Counted from the first letter of the stretch, positions 1-7,918 are shown. The stretch: DNA of 64,000 nucleotides from a virus (IMGVR_UViG_3300036792_000363:60774-124773); one strand, 5' to 3'. A program made the numbers and translations. The notes: generated from the letters alone by a model not told the origin.

Positions 1-111
1 CGCGTACCGGCCGAACTGGACGTCGTACAGCCGGTCGTCTTTCGGGGCGTCCTTCAGCCAGAGCAGCGCACCCGCCAGGGCGTCGTTCTCGGCATTCGCG
101 GCATTGCTCAT
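1..111 (-). CDS. Unrecognised protein, N-terminal part (runs off window)
   Basis: The first 37 residues are visible, starting at an ATG; the rest lies beyond the left edge. I do not recognise the family. The start is supported by an upstream GTAGTA-type element ending exactly 14 nt before the ATG (GCGTAGTAACGGGC). The TAG in that element is also the stop codon of the preceding dpdA-like gene. Its position directly after the transporter, QueF-like and DpdA-like genes suggests it could belong to the same modification cassette, but this is inference only. Confidence 0.6.
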   Translation of the reverse strand, partial: MSNAANAENDALAGALLWLKDAPKDDRLYDVQFGRYA

Positions 112-125
112 GCCCGTTACTACGC
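112..125 (-). promoter_or_regulatory. GTAGTA-type start-associated element
   Basis: GCGTAGTAACGGGC lies directly before the ATG at 111. It belongs to the class found at fixed 14-nt spacing before replication and metabolism genes. No Shine-Dalgarno is present. Confidence 0.4.
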
Positions 126-809
126 GGCAGCCTGATACGCCGCCAGCCGCTCGCGGTAGGCGGGATGGCTCGACGCGAACGCCACCCAGGTCTCCATCCC
201 CCCAGCCCTGTCCTCGACGAACTCCAGGTAGCGCAGCATGCGGCCCAGGTTCTCGTCGGGCCCGAAGCGGAAGAACTGGCCGTCCCCGGAATGACAGCCC
301 AGGTGCGCCGAGTACAGGAGGCGCTTACGGGTGTTGACCCGGCCCATGTGGACCCACAGCCCGCGAAGCCGGGCCTCGGCCACCATCTCGACCACCTCGG
401 CGCTGGCCTTGAACTCGTCGGTGCCGCCGATGAACAGCACGTCGAACTCGCCCCACGGCAGGTCGGCGCTGGTCCCCCCGTCCTGCACCGCGAGCGCCAC
501 CGGGTACCCGATCGAGCGGATGAGCGGCAGCCACGGGCGGGACAGCGCCAGCGACGCCTCGTGCTCGAACGGGACGTCGGGCGCGACCGCGAACTTGCAC
601 CGATCCGCCTGCGGCGCGAAGAGCCGGAGGAACTGGGTGAACTTCTCGTCGCCCACCCAGCCCTTCCCGAACTTCCCGTTGTCAGCGCACCACGTCACCC
701 CGTCGGGGATCGGGTTGAACTGCTTCGGGGTGACGATCTGCCCCAGGCGGCCGGCCTTCATCGCGGCGATGATCCGGTCGTTAGTGCAGGTGGTCCCGAA
801 ATAAAGCAC
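120..809 (-). CDS. dpdA: DpdA/TGT-like 7-deazaguanine DNA transglycosylase (putative)
   Basis: 229 residues from a GTG start. The sequence matches the small actinophage family that resembles tRNA-guanine transglycosylase/DpdA TIM barrels: CADNGKFG at 41-48 stands where TGT has its DSGGF motif, followed by FAVAPDV (73-79), LFIGGTDEFK (125-134), HMGRVNTRKRL (154-164) and a GC-S-DG motif (171-177). DpdA enzymes exchange guanine in DNA for a 7-deazaguanine such as preQ0 or preQ1. The gene overlaps the QueF-like gene by 29 nt and that gene overlaps a preQ0 transporter, which strongly supports the assignment. The usual TGT zinc cysteines are not obvious. Alternative: a TGT-like protein of other specificity. 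Confidence 0.65.
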   Translation of the reverse strand: MLYFGTTCTNDRIIAAMKAGRLGQIVTPKQFNPIPDGVTWCADNGKFGKGWVGDEKFTQFLRLFAPQADRCKFAVAPDVPFEHEASLALSRPWLPLIRSIGYPVALAVQDGGTSADLPWGEFDVLFIGGTDEFKASAEVVEMVAEARLRGLWVHMGRVNTRKRLLYSAHLGCHSGDGQFFRFGPDENLGRMLRYLEFVEDRAGGMETWVAFASSHPAYRERLAAYQAAA

Positions 810-1065
810 GCGCCCTGACCTCGACCGCCCACGGCCCGGTGCTCCAGGTGGTGACCACCTCCGAGCCCTCGGGCACCAGGGCCGCCACCTCGCGGGTGAA
901 GTCCTCGTGGGTGATGGGCTCGGTCGTCAGGGCGTCGATGCGCGCGCCCAGCTCGTGCAGCTCCGGGGCCTCGTCGGCGTCGATCGTGATGACAAGCTCG
1001 CCGACGTCGGTCTCGTTCTTGAAAGGGCAGGTCTTGACGACCTGCCGGCGCAGGGTGACGTTCAC
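781..1065 (-). CDS. queF: Compact QueF-like T-fold protein (preQ0 reductase-like)
   Basis: 94 residues from a GTG that overlaps the upstream transporter stop (GTGA). QueF reduces preQ0 to preQ1 with NADPH. The catalytic pattern of B. subtilis QueF (Cys55, Asp62, HE97D) is reproduced with nearly identical spacing: C13 in KTCP, D20, then H53-E54-D55. The substrate-binding acidic residue corresponds to E35 in PELHEL. The protein is much shorter than the usual 150-165 residues, so it is either a minimal T-fold or a derived paralogue with altered activity. Its location between yhhQ and dpdA points to making or handling preQ1 for DNA modification. Confidence 0.65.
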   Translation of the reverse strand: MNVTLRRQVVKTCPFKNETDVGELVITIDADEAPELHELGARIDALTTEPITHEDFTREVAALVPEGSEVVTTWSTGPWAVEVRARALFRDHLH

Positions 1066-1622
1066 GCGGGCATCGCCACAGGGCCGGTCCTGCGCAGGCC
1101 CCACACCACCGGCACGGCCGCCAGCTGCACCCAGACCTTGCCGAGGACGAGCCCGGCGACGGCCGCCTCCCCCGAAGGCAGGTTAGCCAGGTGCAGGAAG
1201 ACCACCGAGTCGACCACGGCGGCCACGCAGCCGGAGGCCAGCACGGCGGGGACGAGCCAGCGGCGCTGCAGCGGGGTGTAGATCAGGAAGTCGGCGCTCT
1301 CCGAGCACAGGTAGGTCAGCCCCGACGCCAAGGCGATGTGCGGGCTGCTGACGCCGTAGGAGACGGCCGCGCCCACCACGATGGCGGCCACCCCGAGCCA
1401 GCGGCCGCCGATCCGCTGGGTGACGTCGCGGGCGGGGAAGCTGACCGCGGCGGCCCAGACGCCCGACGGGGCCAGCAGGCCGAAGCCGACGTAGGTCAGG
1501 TGGGTGCCCGGCCCGGCGGGGATCCCGACGTACGTGATCAGGTAGTTGGAGAGGACGATGGCGGCCACGTAGACGCCGAACGCAGCCGCGGCCCAGGGCC
1601 AGGTCTCTTTGATTTTGGGCAT
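1062..1622 (-). CDS. yhhQ: VUT/YhhQ family queuosine-precursor transporter
   Basis: 186 residues, about six hydrophobic segments, starting at ATG with GGGAG 10 nt upstream. The family signature is clear: FGLLAPSGVWA followed by PARDVTQRIGGR (about 47-73), then a segment with SES-DFLIYTPLQRR (about 107-120) and VVDSVVFLHLA near 136-147. YhhQ imports preQ0/preQ1 across the cytoplasmic membrane. Phages that modify DNA with 7-deazaguanines sometimes carry it instead of the de novo GTP-to-preQ0 pathway. It is the first gene of a three-gene overlapping set (yhhQ, queF-like, dpdA-like), and no queC, queD or queE is present in this window. Confidence 0.85.
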   Translation of the reverse strand: MPKIKETWPWAAAAFGVYVAAIVLSNYLITYVGIPAGPGTHLTYVGFGLLAPSGVWAAAVSFPARDVTQRIGGRWLGVAAIVVGAAVSYGVSSPHIALASGLTYLCSESADFLIYTPLQRRWLVPAVLASGCVAAVVDSVVFLHLANLPSGEAAVAGLVLGKVWVQLAAVPVVWGLRRTGPVAMPA

Positions 1623-1647
1623 GAGTGTCTCCCGGTAGAGGGCTGAT

Positions 1648-1661
1648 GCTCTCTATTACGG
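1648..1661 (-). promoter_or_regulatory. GTAGTA/GTAATA-type element before yhhQ cassette
   Basis: CCGTAATAGAGAGC lies 39 nt before the yhhQ ATG, which has its own Shine-Dalgarno. As a minus-10-like element it would give a 5' leader of about 25 nt. Confidence 0.35.
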
Positions 1662-1668
1662 GCGAAGG

Positions 1669-2250
1669 TCAGATGCCCGGGTCCGTGGGGAAGCTCTGGG
1701 CGTTGACGTCGAAGAACTGCATGTCGAGCTGGTCGCGGTCGGCCGGGCCCACCAGGACCATCCGGCCCTCCTCGGGGTCCCACTTGATCCGCGCCAGGTC
1801 GTCCTTGGCGAAGTGCTCGAAGCCGGTGATCTGCCCGTAGAACACGCCGGCCAGGGACTGGCGCCGCGCCAGCCGCCGGATCGCCAGGTCGAACATGTCG
1901 ACCCCGGTCTTCTCCGACGTCACTTCGATCGCCTGCGCGTTGCGGGCCATCTCCTGGATCGGCTTGCTGTAGGAGTAGGACCCGATCTCCTCGGCCTGCA
2001 GCGGGTTGGCCATCACCTGCTGGTAGGGCCAGCGCAGGTACAGCCAGTCGGCCATCGCCATCACGCCCATGTTGGCGAGCAGCTGGTAGTCGGCGCTCAG
2101 CCCGCCGTAGTCGTCCGCCCCCAGCTCCGACAGGATCGTGAACATGATCGCGGCCTGCAGCAGCGCCGAGTTGGCGTACCCGGTGTAGCTGGTCACCGGC
2201 CGGCCAGAGTAGTTGGCAAGCTCGGCGACGGTGGGGACCGGCCAGGGCAT
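1669..2250 (-). CDS. Unrecognised structural-region protein, 193 aa
   Basis: 193 residues, ATG start one base into the stop of the upstream gene (TGATG), so translation is probably coupled. The protein is mostly soluble and rich in aromatic residues, with a central helical region. I do not recognise a domain. It lies at the end of the head/tail-fibre gene run, just before the 7-deazaguanine cassette, so a connector or other virion role is possible but not shown. Confidence 0.75.
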   Translation of the reverse strand: MPWPVPTVAELANYSGRPVTSYTGYANSALLQAAIMFTILSELGADDYGGLSADYQLLANMGVMAMADWLYLRWPYQQVMANPLQAEEIGSYSYSKPIQEMARNAQAIEVTSEKTGVDMFDLAIRRLARRQSLAGVFYGQITGFEHFAKDDLARIKWDPEEGRMVLVGPADRDQLDMQFFDVNAQSFPTDPGI

Positions 2251-2984
2251 CAGCCCTCCTGCCGCGCGAAGGCCAGCCGCGCCAGCTCGTGCCCCTCGTC
2301 GAGCACCAGCGCGCCGCCGTCAGCCCTGGCCGCCATGTGCTGCGCGTGCACCTGGCTGCCGACGTTGGCCCACAGCACCTGCACCCGGCCGTCGCCGCTG
2401 CCCCGCGCGCCCATCGGCACCACCGCTGCCTGGTGCCCTTCGGAGTCGGTGACGAACAGGTTGAAGTCGGCGCGCTTGAACGTCTCGATGTCGGTGATGG
2501 GCGTCGGGTAGTGGTGCACCCCGCCGCCGTGCGGCAGCACCCCCGAGTGCAGGCCCGCGGGCATCGGCACGCTGGCGTTGCAGATGCTGTCGGTCCACCT
2601 CGCGACCCCGGCCGCGTCCGTGATCGGGGCGGCCAGCAGGTCAGCGATCCCCAGTTCGCTCACCGCGCCGGGGAAGGCGGCGTACAGCCTGGACGCGTTG
2701 AGGCGAAGCTGGTCAACTCTGGACGGATCTGCGCAGAACTGGGCGCTCCACTCGATGCCGGCCAGGTTGCGGACGAAGAACCAGCCGCCGGAGTCCTTCA
2801 GCCACAGGCCGCCGCCGTGGTGGTCCTGGATGGGCGGCGGGCCGTAGTAGGTGCCGTCGCCGACCAGGTGGTGCAGCTCCGCCCGCGAGGCCTGGTACTC
2901 CGGGGAGTCGGTCCGGGGCGGGTGGTCGGGGATCTCGATGTCCCAGCCGTGGTCCTCGTGCTCGGTGTGGGTGCCCTCGCTCAT
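2250..2984 (-). CDS. DUF6424-like actinophage protein
   Basis: 244 residues. The N-terminus (HEDHGWDIEIPDHPPRTDS, 9-27) followed by QDHHGGGLWL and GIEWSAQFCADP resembles a widespread actinophage family I recall as DUF6424, of unknown function; the family name comes from memory. The start is decided by a CCGATT element exactly 14 nt upstream of the ATG and there is no Shine-Dalgarno. It is followed by a gene overlapping its stop codon. Likely expressed late with the virion genes. Confidence 0.75.
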   Translation of the reverse strand: MSEGTHTEHEDHGWDIEIPDHPPRTDSPEYQASRAELHHLVGDGTYYGPPPIQDHHGGGLWLKDSGGWFFVRNLAGIEWSAQFCADPSRVDQLRLNASRLYAAFPGAVSELGIADLLAAPITDAAGVARWTDSICNASVPMPAGLHSGVLPHGGGVHHYPTPITDIETFKRADFNLFVTDSEGHQAAVVPMGARGSGDGRVQVLWANVGSQVHAQHMAARADGGALVLDEGHELARLAFARQEG

Positions 2985-2998
2985 GACCGTTGAATCGG
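2985..2998 (-). promoter_or_regulatory. CCGATT element (WhiG-type minus-10), leaderless spacing
   Basis: CCGATTCAACGGTC directly precedes the ATG at 2984, placing GATT at -12 to -9 if transcription starts at the start codon. Confidence 0.5.
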
Positions 2999-3008
2999 AG
3001 AGGCTTCG

Positions 3009-4190
3009 CTAGTCTGCGCCCATGAACGCCAGGAACGCCGACGGGTTGCCGGGAGCGGGGCCGACGGTCAGCTCCGCCTGGTCCATGGTGACGGAGATGA
3101 CCGTCGTGGAGCCGATCTCCGGGACCTGGAGGTAGGCCGCGACGCGGACGGTGTTAGGCGGGCACAGGTAGCTCACGCTGTACCGGGTGGGCGTGCCGGT
3201 CAGCGTGGTGAAGTTGGTGTCGGACTCGGACAGGTAGCTGCTGGACGAGTCGAAGCCCTCGATGCCGATGAAACCGTAGGCGTTAGTCAGCGACCCGGAG
3301 AGCCATACCGAGAACGTCAGGTACTGCCCGGGACTGGCGGTGATGGGCGACTGGTAGATCTCGGTCTTCGCCGTGCCGGCGTCGCCGGCCACGCCCGTGT
3401 AGGCGAAGTTCTGCGCGACGAGGCCGTCCGTGACCCCGCTGGTAACCAGCGAGTAGGTGGCCTCGGTGGCGGTGGTGTGCTCGTCCGTCCAGCCGGTGGC
3501 GATCGTCGTACCGGACTCGAAGCTCGGGTTGGTCAGCAGGTTGGGAGTGCCGCCGGGAGCGACCTGCAGCACGACGGCGATCGAGTTCTGGTTGCGGGCG
3601 GTGCCGTTGGAGCCCCGGTCCACGGTGATGGGGACGCCTGTGAGGCGTCCGGCGGCTAGGTTCACCGCGTCGACCATGAGCGCGGCGTTGTTCGCGGTCG
3701 TGTGGAACTGCGTCCCGGCGTCCGTCGTCCACGCGGCGGTGGAGTTGACGCCCGCCGCAGAGATCATCACCTCGTTGCCGGTGGCGATGTACCCGAGCTG
3801 CACTTCCGGCATGGCCACCGTCGAGGATGAGGAGTTCCCGACGGGCTGGGTGCCCGAATAGGCGGTCAGGGACGTGCTGGCACCCCGGTAGTTCGCGCAC
3901 CACCAGGACCACACCGAGCTGACGGTGCCGGTGACGGTGAATGTGGTCTGGCCGAGGCCGTTCGGGGTGAGCTGATACGCCCAGATCCGGCCGCCAGAGC
4001 CCCCGGCCGGGAGCGGGGTCGCGGTGGAGATGGCCGAGGAGAAGGTCAGGCTCGTCTGGACGTTGTTGCTGTTGACGATCAGCAGGATGCAGTCGCCGGT
4101 GGTGTAGCTGGGCAGCGTGACCGTGATGGATGTGCCGCCAGCGGTGTTCTGGCCGTTCGTAGCGGCAGTGGGTGCGGGGCTGAGCGGCAT
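3009..4190 (-). CDS. Tail-fibre-like or receptor-binding protein with carbohydrate-binding-like domain
   Basis: 393 residues; ATG shares one base with the stop of the upstream tail-fibre-like gene (TGATG). The N-terminal third is beta-rich and Ser/Thr/Gly-rich. About two thirds along, a new domain opens with LLTNPSFESG, a typical start of CBM4/9-like jelly-roll modules, and continues with alternating beta-strand patterns to the end. This suggests binding to host surface glycans from the tail tip or the capsid surface. No catalytic motif is visible. Confidence is good that it is a virion surface protein, low for its exact site. Confidence 0.7.
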   Translation of the reverse strand: MPLSPAPTAATNGQNTAGGTSITVTLPSYTTGDCILLIVNSNNVQTSLTFSSAISTATPLPAGGSGGRIWAYQLTPNGLGQTTFTVTGTVSSVWSWWCANYRGASTSLTAYSGTQPVGNSSSSTVAMPEVQLGYIATGNEVMISAAGVNSTAAWTTDAGTQFHTTANNAALMVDAVNLAAGRLTGVPITVDRGSNGTARNQNSIAVVLQVAPGGTPNLLTNPSFESGTTIATGWTDEHTTATEATYSLVTSGVTDGLVAQNFAYTGVAGDAGTAKTEIYQSPITASPGQYLTFSVWLSGSLTNAYGFIGIEGFDSSSSYLSESDTNFTTLTGTPTRYSVSYLCPPNTVRVAAYLQVPEIGSTTVISVTMDQAELTVGPAPGNPSAFLAFMGAD

Positions 4191-5518
4191 CAGGCCCCGG
4201 CCAGGAACGCGACGAACACCCATTTGCCCTTGGCTGCGTTATAGATGAACCCGAGCAGGTCCGTCGCCCCGGCGGCCGTGGACAGGGTGGGTGCCGGGAG
4301 GCCGGCGGTGAACTCGTAACCGGTGCCGTAGGCCAGGGTGAAACCGCCGCCGGTTCCCTGGGTCACCCACACGAGCATCTTCTGGCCGTCCACGGGATTC
4401 GTGGGGGTGGCCAAAGTGCCGGTGCTGGCGGTCAGGGTCAGCCGGAAGTCGTTGCCCAGGGCGGCGTTCACGGGGGTCGGGTTGCCGAACGCCAGGGTGA
4501 CCACTGCCGGGGCGACGTAGGCGGGCAGCGTCGCGCCCCCGGCAAAGTTCGTGGCCGTGGCCGCGTTCCCCGACGTGGACTGGTTGAGCGTCGGGACGTC
4601 GGCGGCGGCTATGGCGCGCATCGACGGGGCGCCCGCCCCGCCGGACGACGGCCCTGCGAACACCGCGTTCTGCGCGGCGGTCGACGCGCCGTAGCCGCCG
4701 TGCGCGACCGACAACGGCAGGGCCGACACCGGGACGCTCGCCGCCTCGGCCGCGCTCTGCGCCGCCGCCGCCGCGCCCGATACGTCCGCTCCGACCTGCG
4801 ATGCGGTGATGCCCGTCAGATCCGAGCCGCTCCCATTCGGAGCGAGGTAGTCGGAGCCCGCCGTCGCGGGCTCAACGGCGGGCGGGACGCCCTTCAGCAG
4901 CCCCGCGACCGACGTGCCGACCCCGACGGCAGGCGTGGTCGTCCCGTTCGTCACGCCGACCGTGAAGCCGTTCCCGGGCGTGCCCGTCACCTGGGTAACC
5001 GTGCCGGAGCCGCCGCCGGCCGACGGCTGCAGGGTCACGTTGCCGTCGGCGTCGGAGGTGAGCACCTCGCCCGACGTGCCGCCGGGGACCTTCAGCGGCG
5101 GGGACCCGGCGAGGGTCTGCGGCTCCGACCAGGTGTTGGCGGTGCCGAACGCCGTCGAAGCGGGCGGCGCGGTCCCCGGCACCAGCGCCGACAGGTCCAC
5201 CGACGCACCCAGCGTGCTCGGGATGGAGACGTTCGGCGTCACCGTCTTGCCCTGGAAGCCGTCGGGCGTCGCCAGCGTCACGTCGATGGTGTAGACGAAG
5301 GCCGGGGACACGCAGTCGGTGGTGGGGATGATGACCGGGGCCATCACGCCGTTCTCGACCTCGGCGGTCCCCGACCCGTCCAGCAGCACGCTGAGCGCCG
5401 GGTCGGCGACCGTGCCGCCGGCGCTGAAGACCACCATCCCGCTCAGCGGGGTGCCGTCCAGGGCCAGCAGGTGGAGCCCGGTGACCTCGATGACCGACAG
5501 CCCGGCGGGGAACGTCAC
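4190..5518 (-). CDS. Tail-fibre/virion-associated protein with repeat-rich shaft
   Basis: 442 residues from a GTG. The C-terminal half has the low-complexity signature common in phage fibres and baseplate-associated proteins, including LSVAHGGYGASTAAQNAVF and NQSTSGNAATATNF, followed by a beta-rich tip ending in a short W-F-VAF motif. The N-terminal 120 residues look like an immunoglobulin-like or attachment domain. The start is set by ACGATTGCACCGGC exactly 14 nt upstream. The next gene starts within its stop codon. Confidence 0.75.
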   Translation of the reverse strand: MTFPAGLSVIEVTGLHLLALDGTPLSGMVVFSAGGTVADPALSVLLDGSGTAEVENGVMAPVIIPTTDCVSPAFVYTIDVTLATPDGFQGKTVTPNVSIPSTLGASVDLSALVPGTAPPASTAFGTANTWSEPQTLAGSPPLKVPGGTSGEVLTSDADGNVTLQPSAGGGSGTVTQVTGTPGNGFTVGVTNGTTTPAVGVGTSVAGLLKGVPPAVEPATAGSDYLAPNGSGSDLTGITASQVGADVSGAAAAAQSAAEAASVPVSALPLSVAHGGYGASTAAQNAVFAGPSSGGAGAPSMRAIAAADVPTLNQSTSGNAATATNFAGGATLPAYVAPAVVTLAFGNPTPVNAALGNDFRLTLTASTGTLATPTNPVDGQKMLVWVTQGTGGGFTLAYGTGYEFTAGLPAPTLSTAAGATDLLGFIYNAAKGKWVFVAFLAGA

Positions 5519-5532
5519 GCCGGTGCAATCGT
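5519..5532 (-). promoter_or_regulatory. ACGATT element, leaderless spacing
   Basis: ACGATTGCACCGGC directly precedes the GTG at 5518; same class and spacing as the other CGATT elements. Confidence 0.5.
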
Positions 5533-5537
5533 CCCGG

Positions 5538-6281
5538 TCAGGTGAAGTTGAGCATCGGCACGGCGCGCCCGCGCCGCCGCTCCGCCTCGTCCGCCTGCAG
5601 CAGCTGCGCGGTGGTCGGCGCCGGCACCCGCACCGGCGCGTCCTTCGGCCCGGTCACCAGCGGCTCGAAGCTGCCGTCGGCCTCGGTGTAGCTCCGGCGC
5701 CCGGGCCACGGCCCGAAGTCGAACTTCTGCTCCCCCCAGCGCTCGATCTGCTCGAACCGGCTCATGGTGATCCACCGCCGGGCCTCCGCCCACCGCGGGT
5801 GGTCGGGCCCGATCTCCAGCTCCTGCCCGATGAACCAGATCTGCCCGAACGCGGTCAGCCCGTCGGCGATGAAGTGGATGAGCACCGCCTCGCCCTCCGA
5901 CGCCACGAACGACGGCTCCACCTGCTCGAACTTGGCGGCCGCCGCCATGGCGGCGGCGTGCTGGCGGTCGCGCTCGGCCCGCTCGGCGTCGCTCAGCTCC
6001 GCGGTCGGCCGGGGGCGCGCCACGGTGACCGCGGCGGGCGGCGGGGGCGCGTCCATCGGCAGCCCGCAGTCGGCGCAGAACCGGGCGGACGCGAGGTTGG
6101 CGTGGCCCAGCGCGCAGCTGGCGGGCAGCGTCGGGACGGCCGGACCTCCAACTTGCGTTGGGGCTGCAGGCGCAACCTCCAACGAAACAGGCGATTTGTT
6201 GGAGGTTACCGCGCTCGGGCGCAGCGCCTCGGAGGCCGCAACCACGTCAACGACGGTCTGGTGACCGCTCAATCCTGCCAT
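5538..6281 (-). CDS. Unrecognised protein with a single zinc ribbon
   Basis: 247 residues. Residues about 54-75 contain a zinc-ribbon-like C-x-L-G-H...C-x-x-C-G cluster, after which the chain is Ala/Pro-rich and then folds into a Trp/Phe-rich domain (WFIGQELEIG, EARRWITMSRF). The ATG at 6281 is chosen because a GCCGATTC element ends exactly 14 nt upstream; an in-frame extension to 6341 would run through a strong hairpin. It lies between the major capsid gene and the fibre genes, so a virion or assembly role is plausible. Function unknown. Confidence 0.7.
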   Translation of the reverse strand: MAGLSGHQTVVDVVAASEALRPSAVTSNKSPVSLEVAPAAPTQVGGPAVPTLPASCALGHANLASARFCADCGLPMDAPPPPAAVTVARPRPTAELSDAERAERDRQHAAAMAAAAKFEQVEPSFVASEGEAVLIHFIADGLTAFGQIWFIGQELEIGPDHPRWAEARRWITMSRFEQIERWGEQKFDFGPWPGRRSYTEADGSFEPLVTGPKDAPVRVPAPTTAQLLQADEAERRRGRAVPMLNFT

Positions 6282-6486
6282 GGCGGGGGAATCGGCCGGA
6301 AATGCAACGAGGGCCCGGTTCGAGTCCAGGCCCTCGTCCAAACAGGAAGAACAACTCCGAGAATGATGCTACCGGAAATCGGGAGGGACGGGTGGCGGCT
6401 CTGCCCGGACTGCGCCAGGCCAGCGTAGCGCCCGGCCCTCCCTCATTCCCGGTGCCGGGTTCGGCGAGGCCCGCGCCACGGCACAT
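6247..6486 (-). CDS. Doubtful small ORF, 79 aa
   Basis: The ORF starts at an ATG 13 nt after a GACGTATTAG element, the same kind of element that precedes real genes. However, it overlaps the next gene by 35 nt, is read through the hairpin at 6307-6337, and its composition (Arg/Gly/Pro-rich) looks non-coding. Listed because of the promoter-like element only. Confidence 0.2.
   Translation of the reverse strand: MCRGAGLAEPGTGNEGGPGATLAWRSPGRAATRPSRFPVASFSELFFLFGRGPGLEPGPRCISGRFPRHGRIERSPDRR
6282..6295 (-). promoter_or_regulatory. CCGATT element, leaderless spacing
   Basis: CCGATTCCCCCGCC, preceded by G (GCCGATTC), abuts the ATG at 6281. Confidence 0.5.
6307..6337 (-). terminator. Hairpin with tRNA T-loop-like loop
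   Basis: A 9-bp perfect stem (ACGAGGGCC / GGCCCTCGT) encloses a 13-nt loop. The loop on the plus strand contains GGTTCGAGTCC, the hallmark of a tRNA T-arm. On the minus strand it is followed by TGCATTT, a weak U-tract. It is either a terminator between the capsid region and the next promoter or a relic of a tRNA 3' end. Confidence 0.5.
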
Positions 6487-6510
6487 CGTCTAATACGTCC
6501 GGACGCGAAA

Positions 6511-6535
6511 CCCCCGGGCCGACGAGGCCCGGGGG
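6511..6535 (-). terminator. Terminator of the major capsid gene
   Basis: A perfect 10-bp GC stem (CCCCCGGGCC / GGCCCGGGGG) with a 5-nt loop, followed on the minus strand by TTTC. It lies 34 nt after the capsid gene stop. Confidence 0.8.
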
Positions 6536-6569
6536 CTCACGTGATGCCCATCCGCTGGGCGGTCCGAGC

Positions 6570-7829
6570 CTAGTCGATCGGGCTGCCGGTGGTGCCCGCG
6601 CCGCCGTTGTAGTAGCCGGCCGGCGGGGTGTTGCCGTTGGTGATGATCCCGGTCGCCACCAGCATCTGCTCGGGCCGGGTGACGATCGGCAGCATGTGCC
6701 ACTCCAGCAGGTACTGGCGCGCCGACGGGTCCTTCTCTTTCCACGTCTTCGCGTACTTGCCGGTGAAGCCCTCCGGGGCCTCGTCGTCCGCGGTCGGCCC
6801 GATGAGCATCTCGACCGGCCGCTGGTCGGTGTAGTTGCCCATGTAGAGCTGGCCGTCAGGGACGAAGAACGTCAGGTTCCCGAGGTCGGACTCGAAGACC
6901 TGCTCCACCGTGTTCCAGGTGAGGCCCATGAACCCGGTCATGATGCCGGTCGAGTAGAACTCGTCCTTCATCCGGTCGCTCAGCATGGTGGCCGGGATGC
7001 TGACGGTGGACGCCTGCGTGGCGCTCACCCACGCCTCCATCAGGGCCGCCATCGTCACCGAGGTGGCGAACACCTCCTTGGCCGGCACGCGGCCGTGGAT
7101 CTGCAGCAGCCGCTTCCACGACCGGACGTCCTCGATCATCGACACCGGGGTGGCGTAGGTGATGGTGCCGCCGGAGGCGTTCAGCCTCGTGTTCGGCTGC
7201 CCGAGGGTGGACGCGCTGCCCGCCGCGCCGCTGTTGCCGCTCGCGCCGCCGGTGGTGTAGTAGCCGAGCGCGGTGTTCTCCACCCACGGCGTCGCCGGGG
7301 TGACGAAGTGGCTGCTCGGGAACTTGAAGTCGATCGTCGCCTGGATGTCGGCGTAGTTGTACTGGATCGCCCCGCCCAGGGCCTGCCAGCAGCTCCACTC
7401 GGCGAAGTTGTCGAACCGCTGGTTGATGTCGTTGATCTCGCGCAGCACCGCGCGCTCGGCGTTGATCTGGGCGATCTCGCCGGGGGTCCGCAGCCAGTGC
7501 AGGGTGGTCGGCTCGAAGACCTTCTTCTCGCGCAGGTAGATGAAGCTGGCGCTTTCCTGCGAGCGCCCGAGGCGGCTGATGATGTGCGCCTCGGAGTTGG
7601 GCACGTTCGGCTTGGCGACCGCGCGCGACCCCTTCACCACGTCCCAGGTGGCGGACGGGAAGGGCCACGGGGTCTGGTCAAGCCGGTTGAGCATGAGCAG
7701 CGTCTCGGGGGTCACGAACTTCTCGACCACGCCCCTCAAAACGACGGGTTCGAGTAGGCTGATGTCAGGAATCGCGTCCACCACCCTTGAGCGGATAGGC
7801 TGTCTGTTAAAAGTCTGTAGCAGCGACAC
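6570..7829 (-). CDS. Major capsid protein (lambda gpE-like family)
   Basis: 419 residues. The N-terminal pattern LLEPVVLRGVVEKFV, the long central Gly/Ser/Thr insertion and the C-terminal LLEWHMLPIVTRPEQMLVATG match the major capsid protein E fold (HK97-like). Context agrees: a lambda D-like decoration gene and a Mu-type protease gene lie upstream. The GTG at 7829 is the longest in-frame start but has no clear Shine-Dalgarno; a start a few codons later is possible. A GCCGATTA element about 60-70 nt upstream and a strong downstream hairpin suggest its own high-level late transcript. Confidence 0.88.
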   Translation of the reverse strand: MSLLQTFNRQPIRSRVVDAIPDISLLEPVVLRGVVEKFVTPETLLMLNRLDQTPWPFPSATWDVVKGSRAVAKPNVPNSEAHIISRLGRSQESASFIYLREKKVFEPTTLHWLRTPGEIAQINAERAVLREINDINQRFDNFAEWSCWQALGGAIQYNYADIQATIDFKFPSSHFVTPATPWVENTALGYYTTGGASGNSGAAGSASTLGQPNTRLNASGGTITYATPVSMIEDVRSWKRLLQIHGRVPAKEVFATSVTMAALMEAWVSATQASTVSIPATMLSDRMKDEFYSTGIMTGFMGLTWNTVEQVFESDLGNLTFFVPDGQLYMGNYTDQRPVEMLIGPTADDEAPEGFTGKYAKTWKEKDPSARQYLLEWHMLPIVTRPEQMLVATGIITNGNTPPAGYYNGGAGTTGSPID

Positions 7830-7888
7830 CCGCTTGAGAGTGCCCGGCCTGCGCCGCCCCCGAGGGAGCCACCTGGCTGGCCTGTCTG

Positions 7889-7902
7889 GGCGTGTTAATC
7901 GG
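7889..7902 (-). promoter_or_regulatory. GCCGATTA promoter of major capsid gene
   Basis: CCGATTAACACGCC (GCCGATTA with the preceding base) is the best match in the window to the WhiG/FliA minus-10 GCCGATAA. It lies about 60 nt before the capsid start. Confidence 0.55.
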
Positions 7903-7918
7903 CACCAGGGAGGAAGCG

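Noticed and set aside
3022-3140. 38-codon plus-strand ORF with a TAGTCT minus-10-like box
   Set aside because: It is antisense to the end of the tail-fibre-like gene, has no Shine-Dalgarno and no protein-like pattern.
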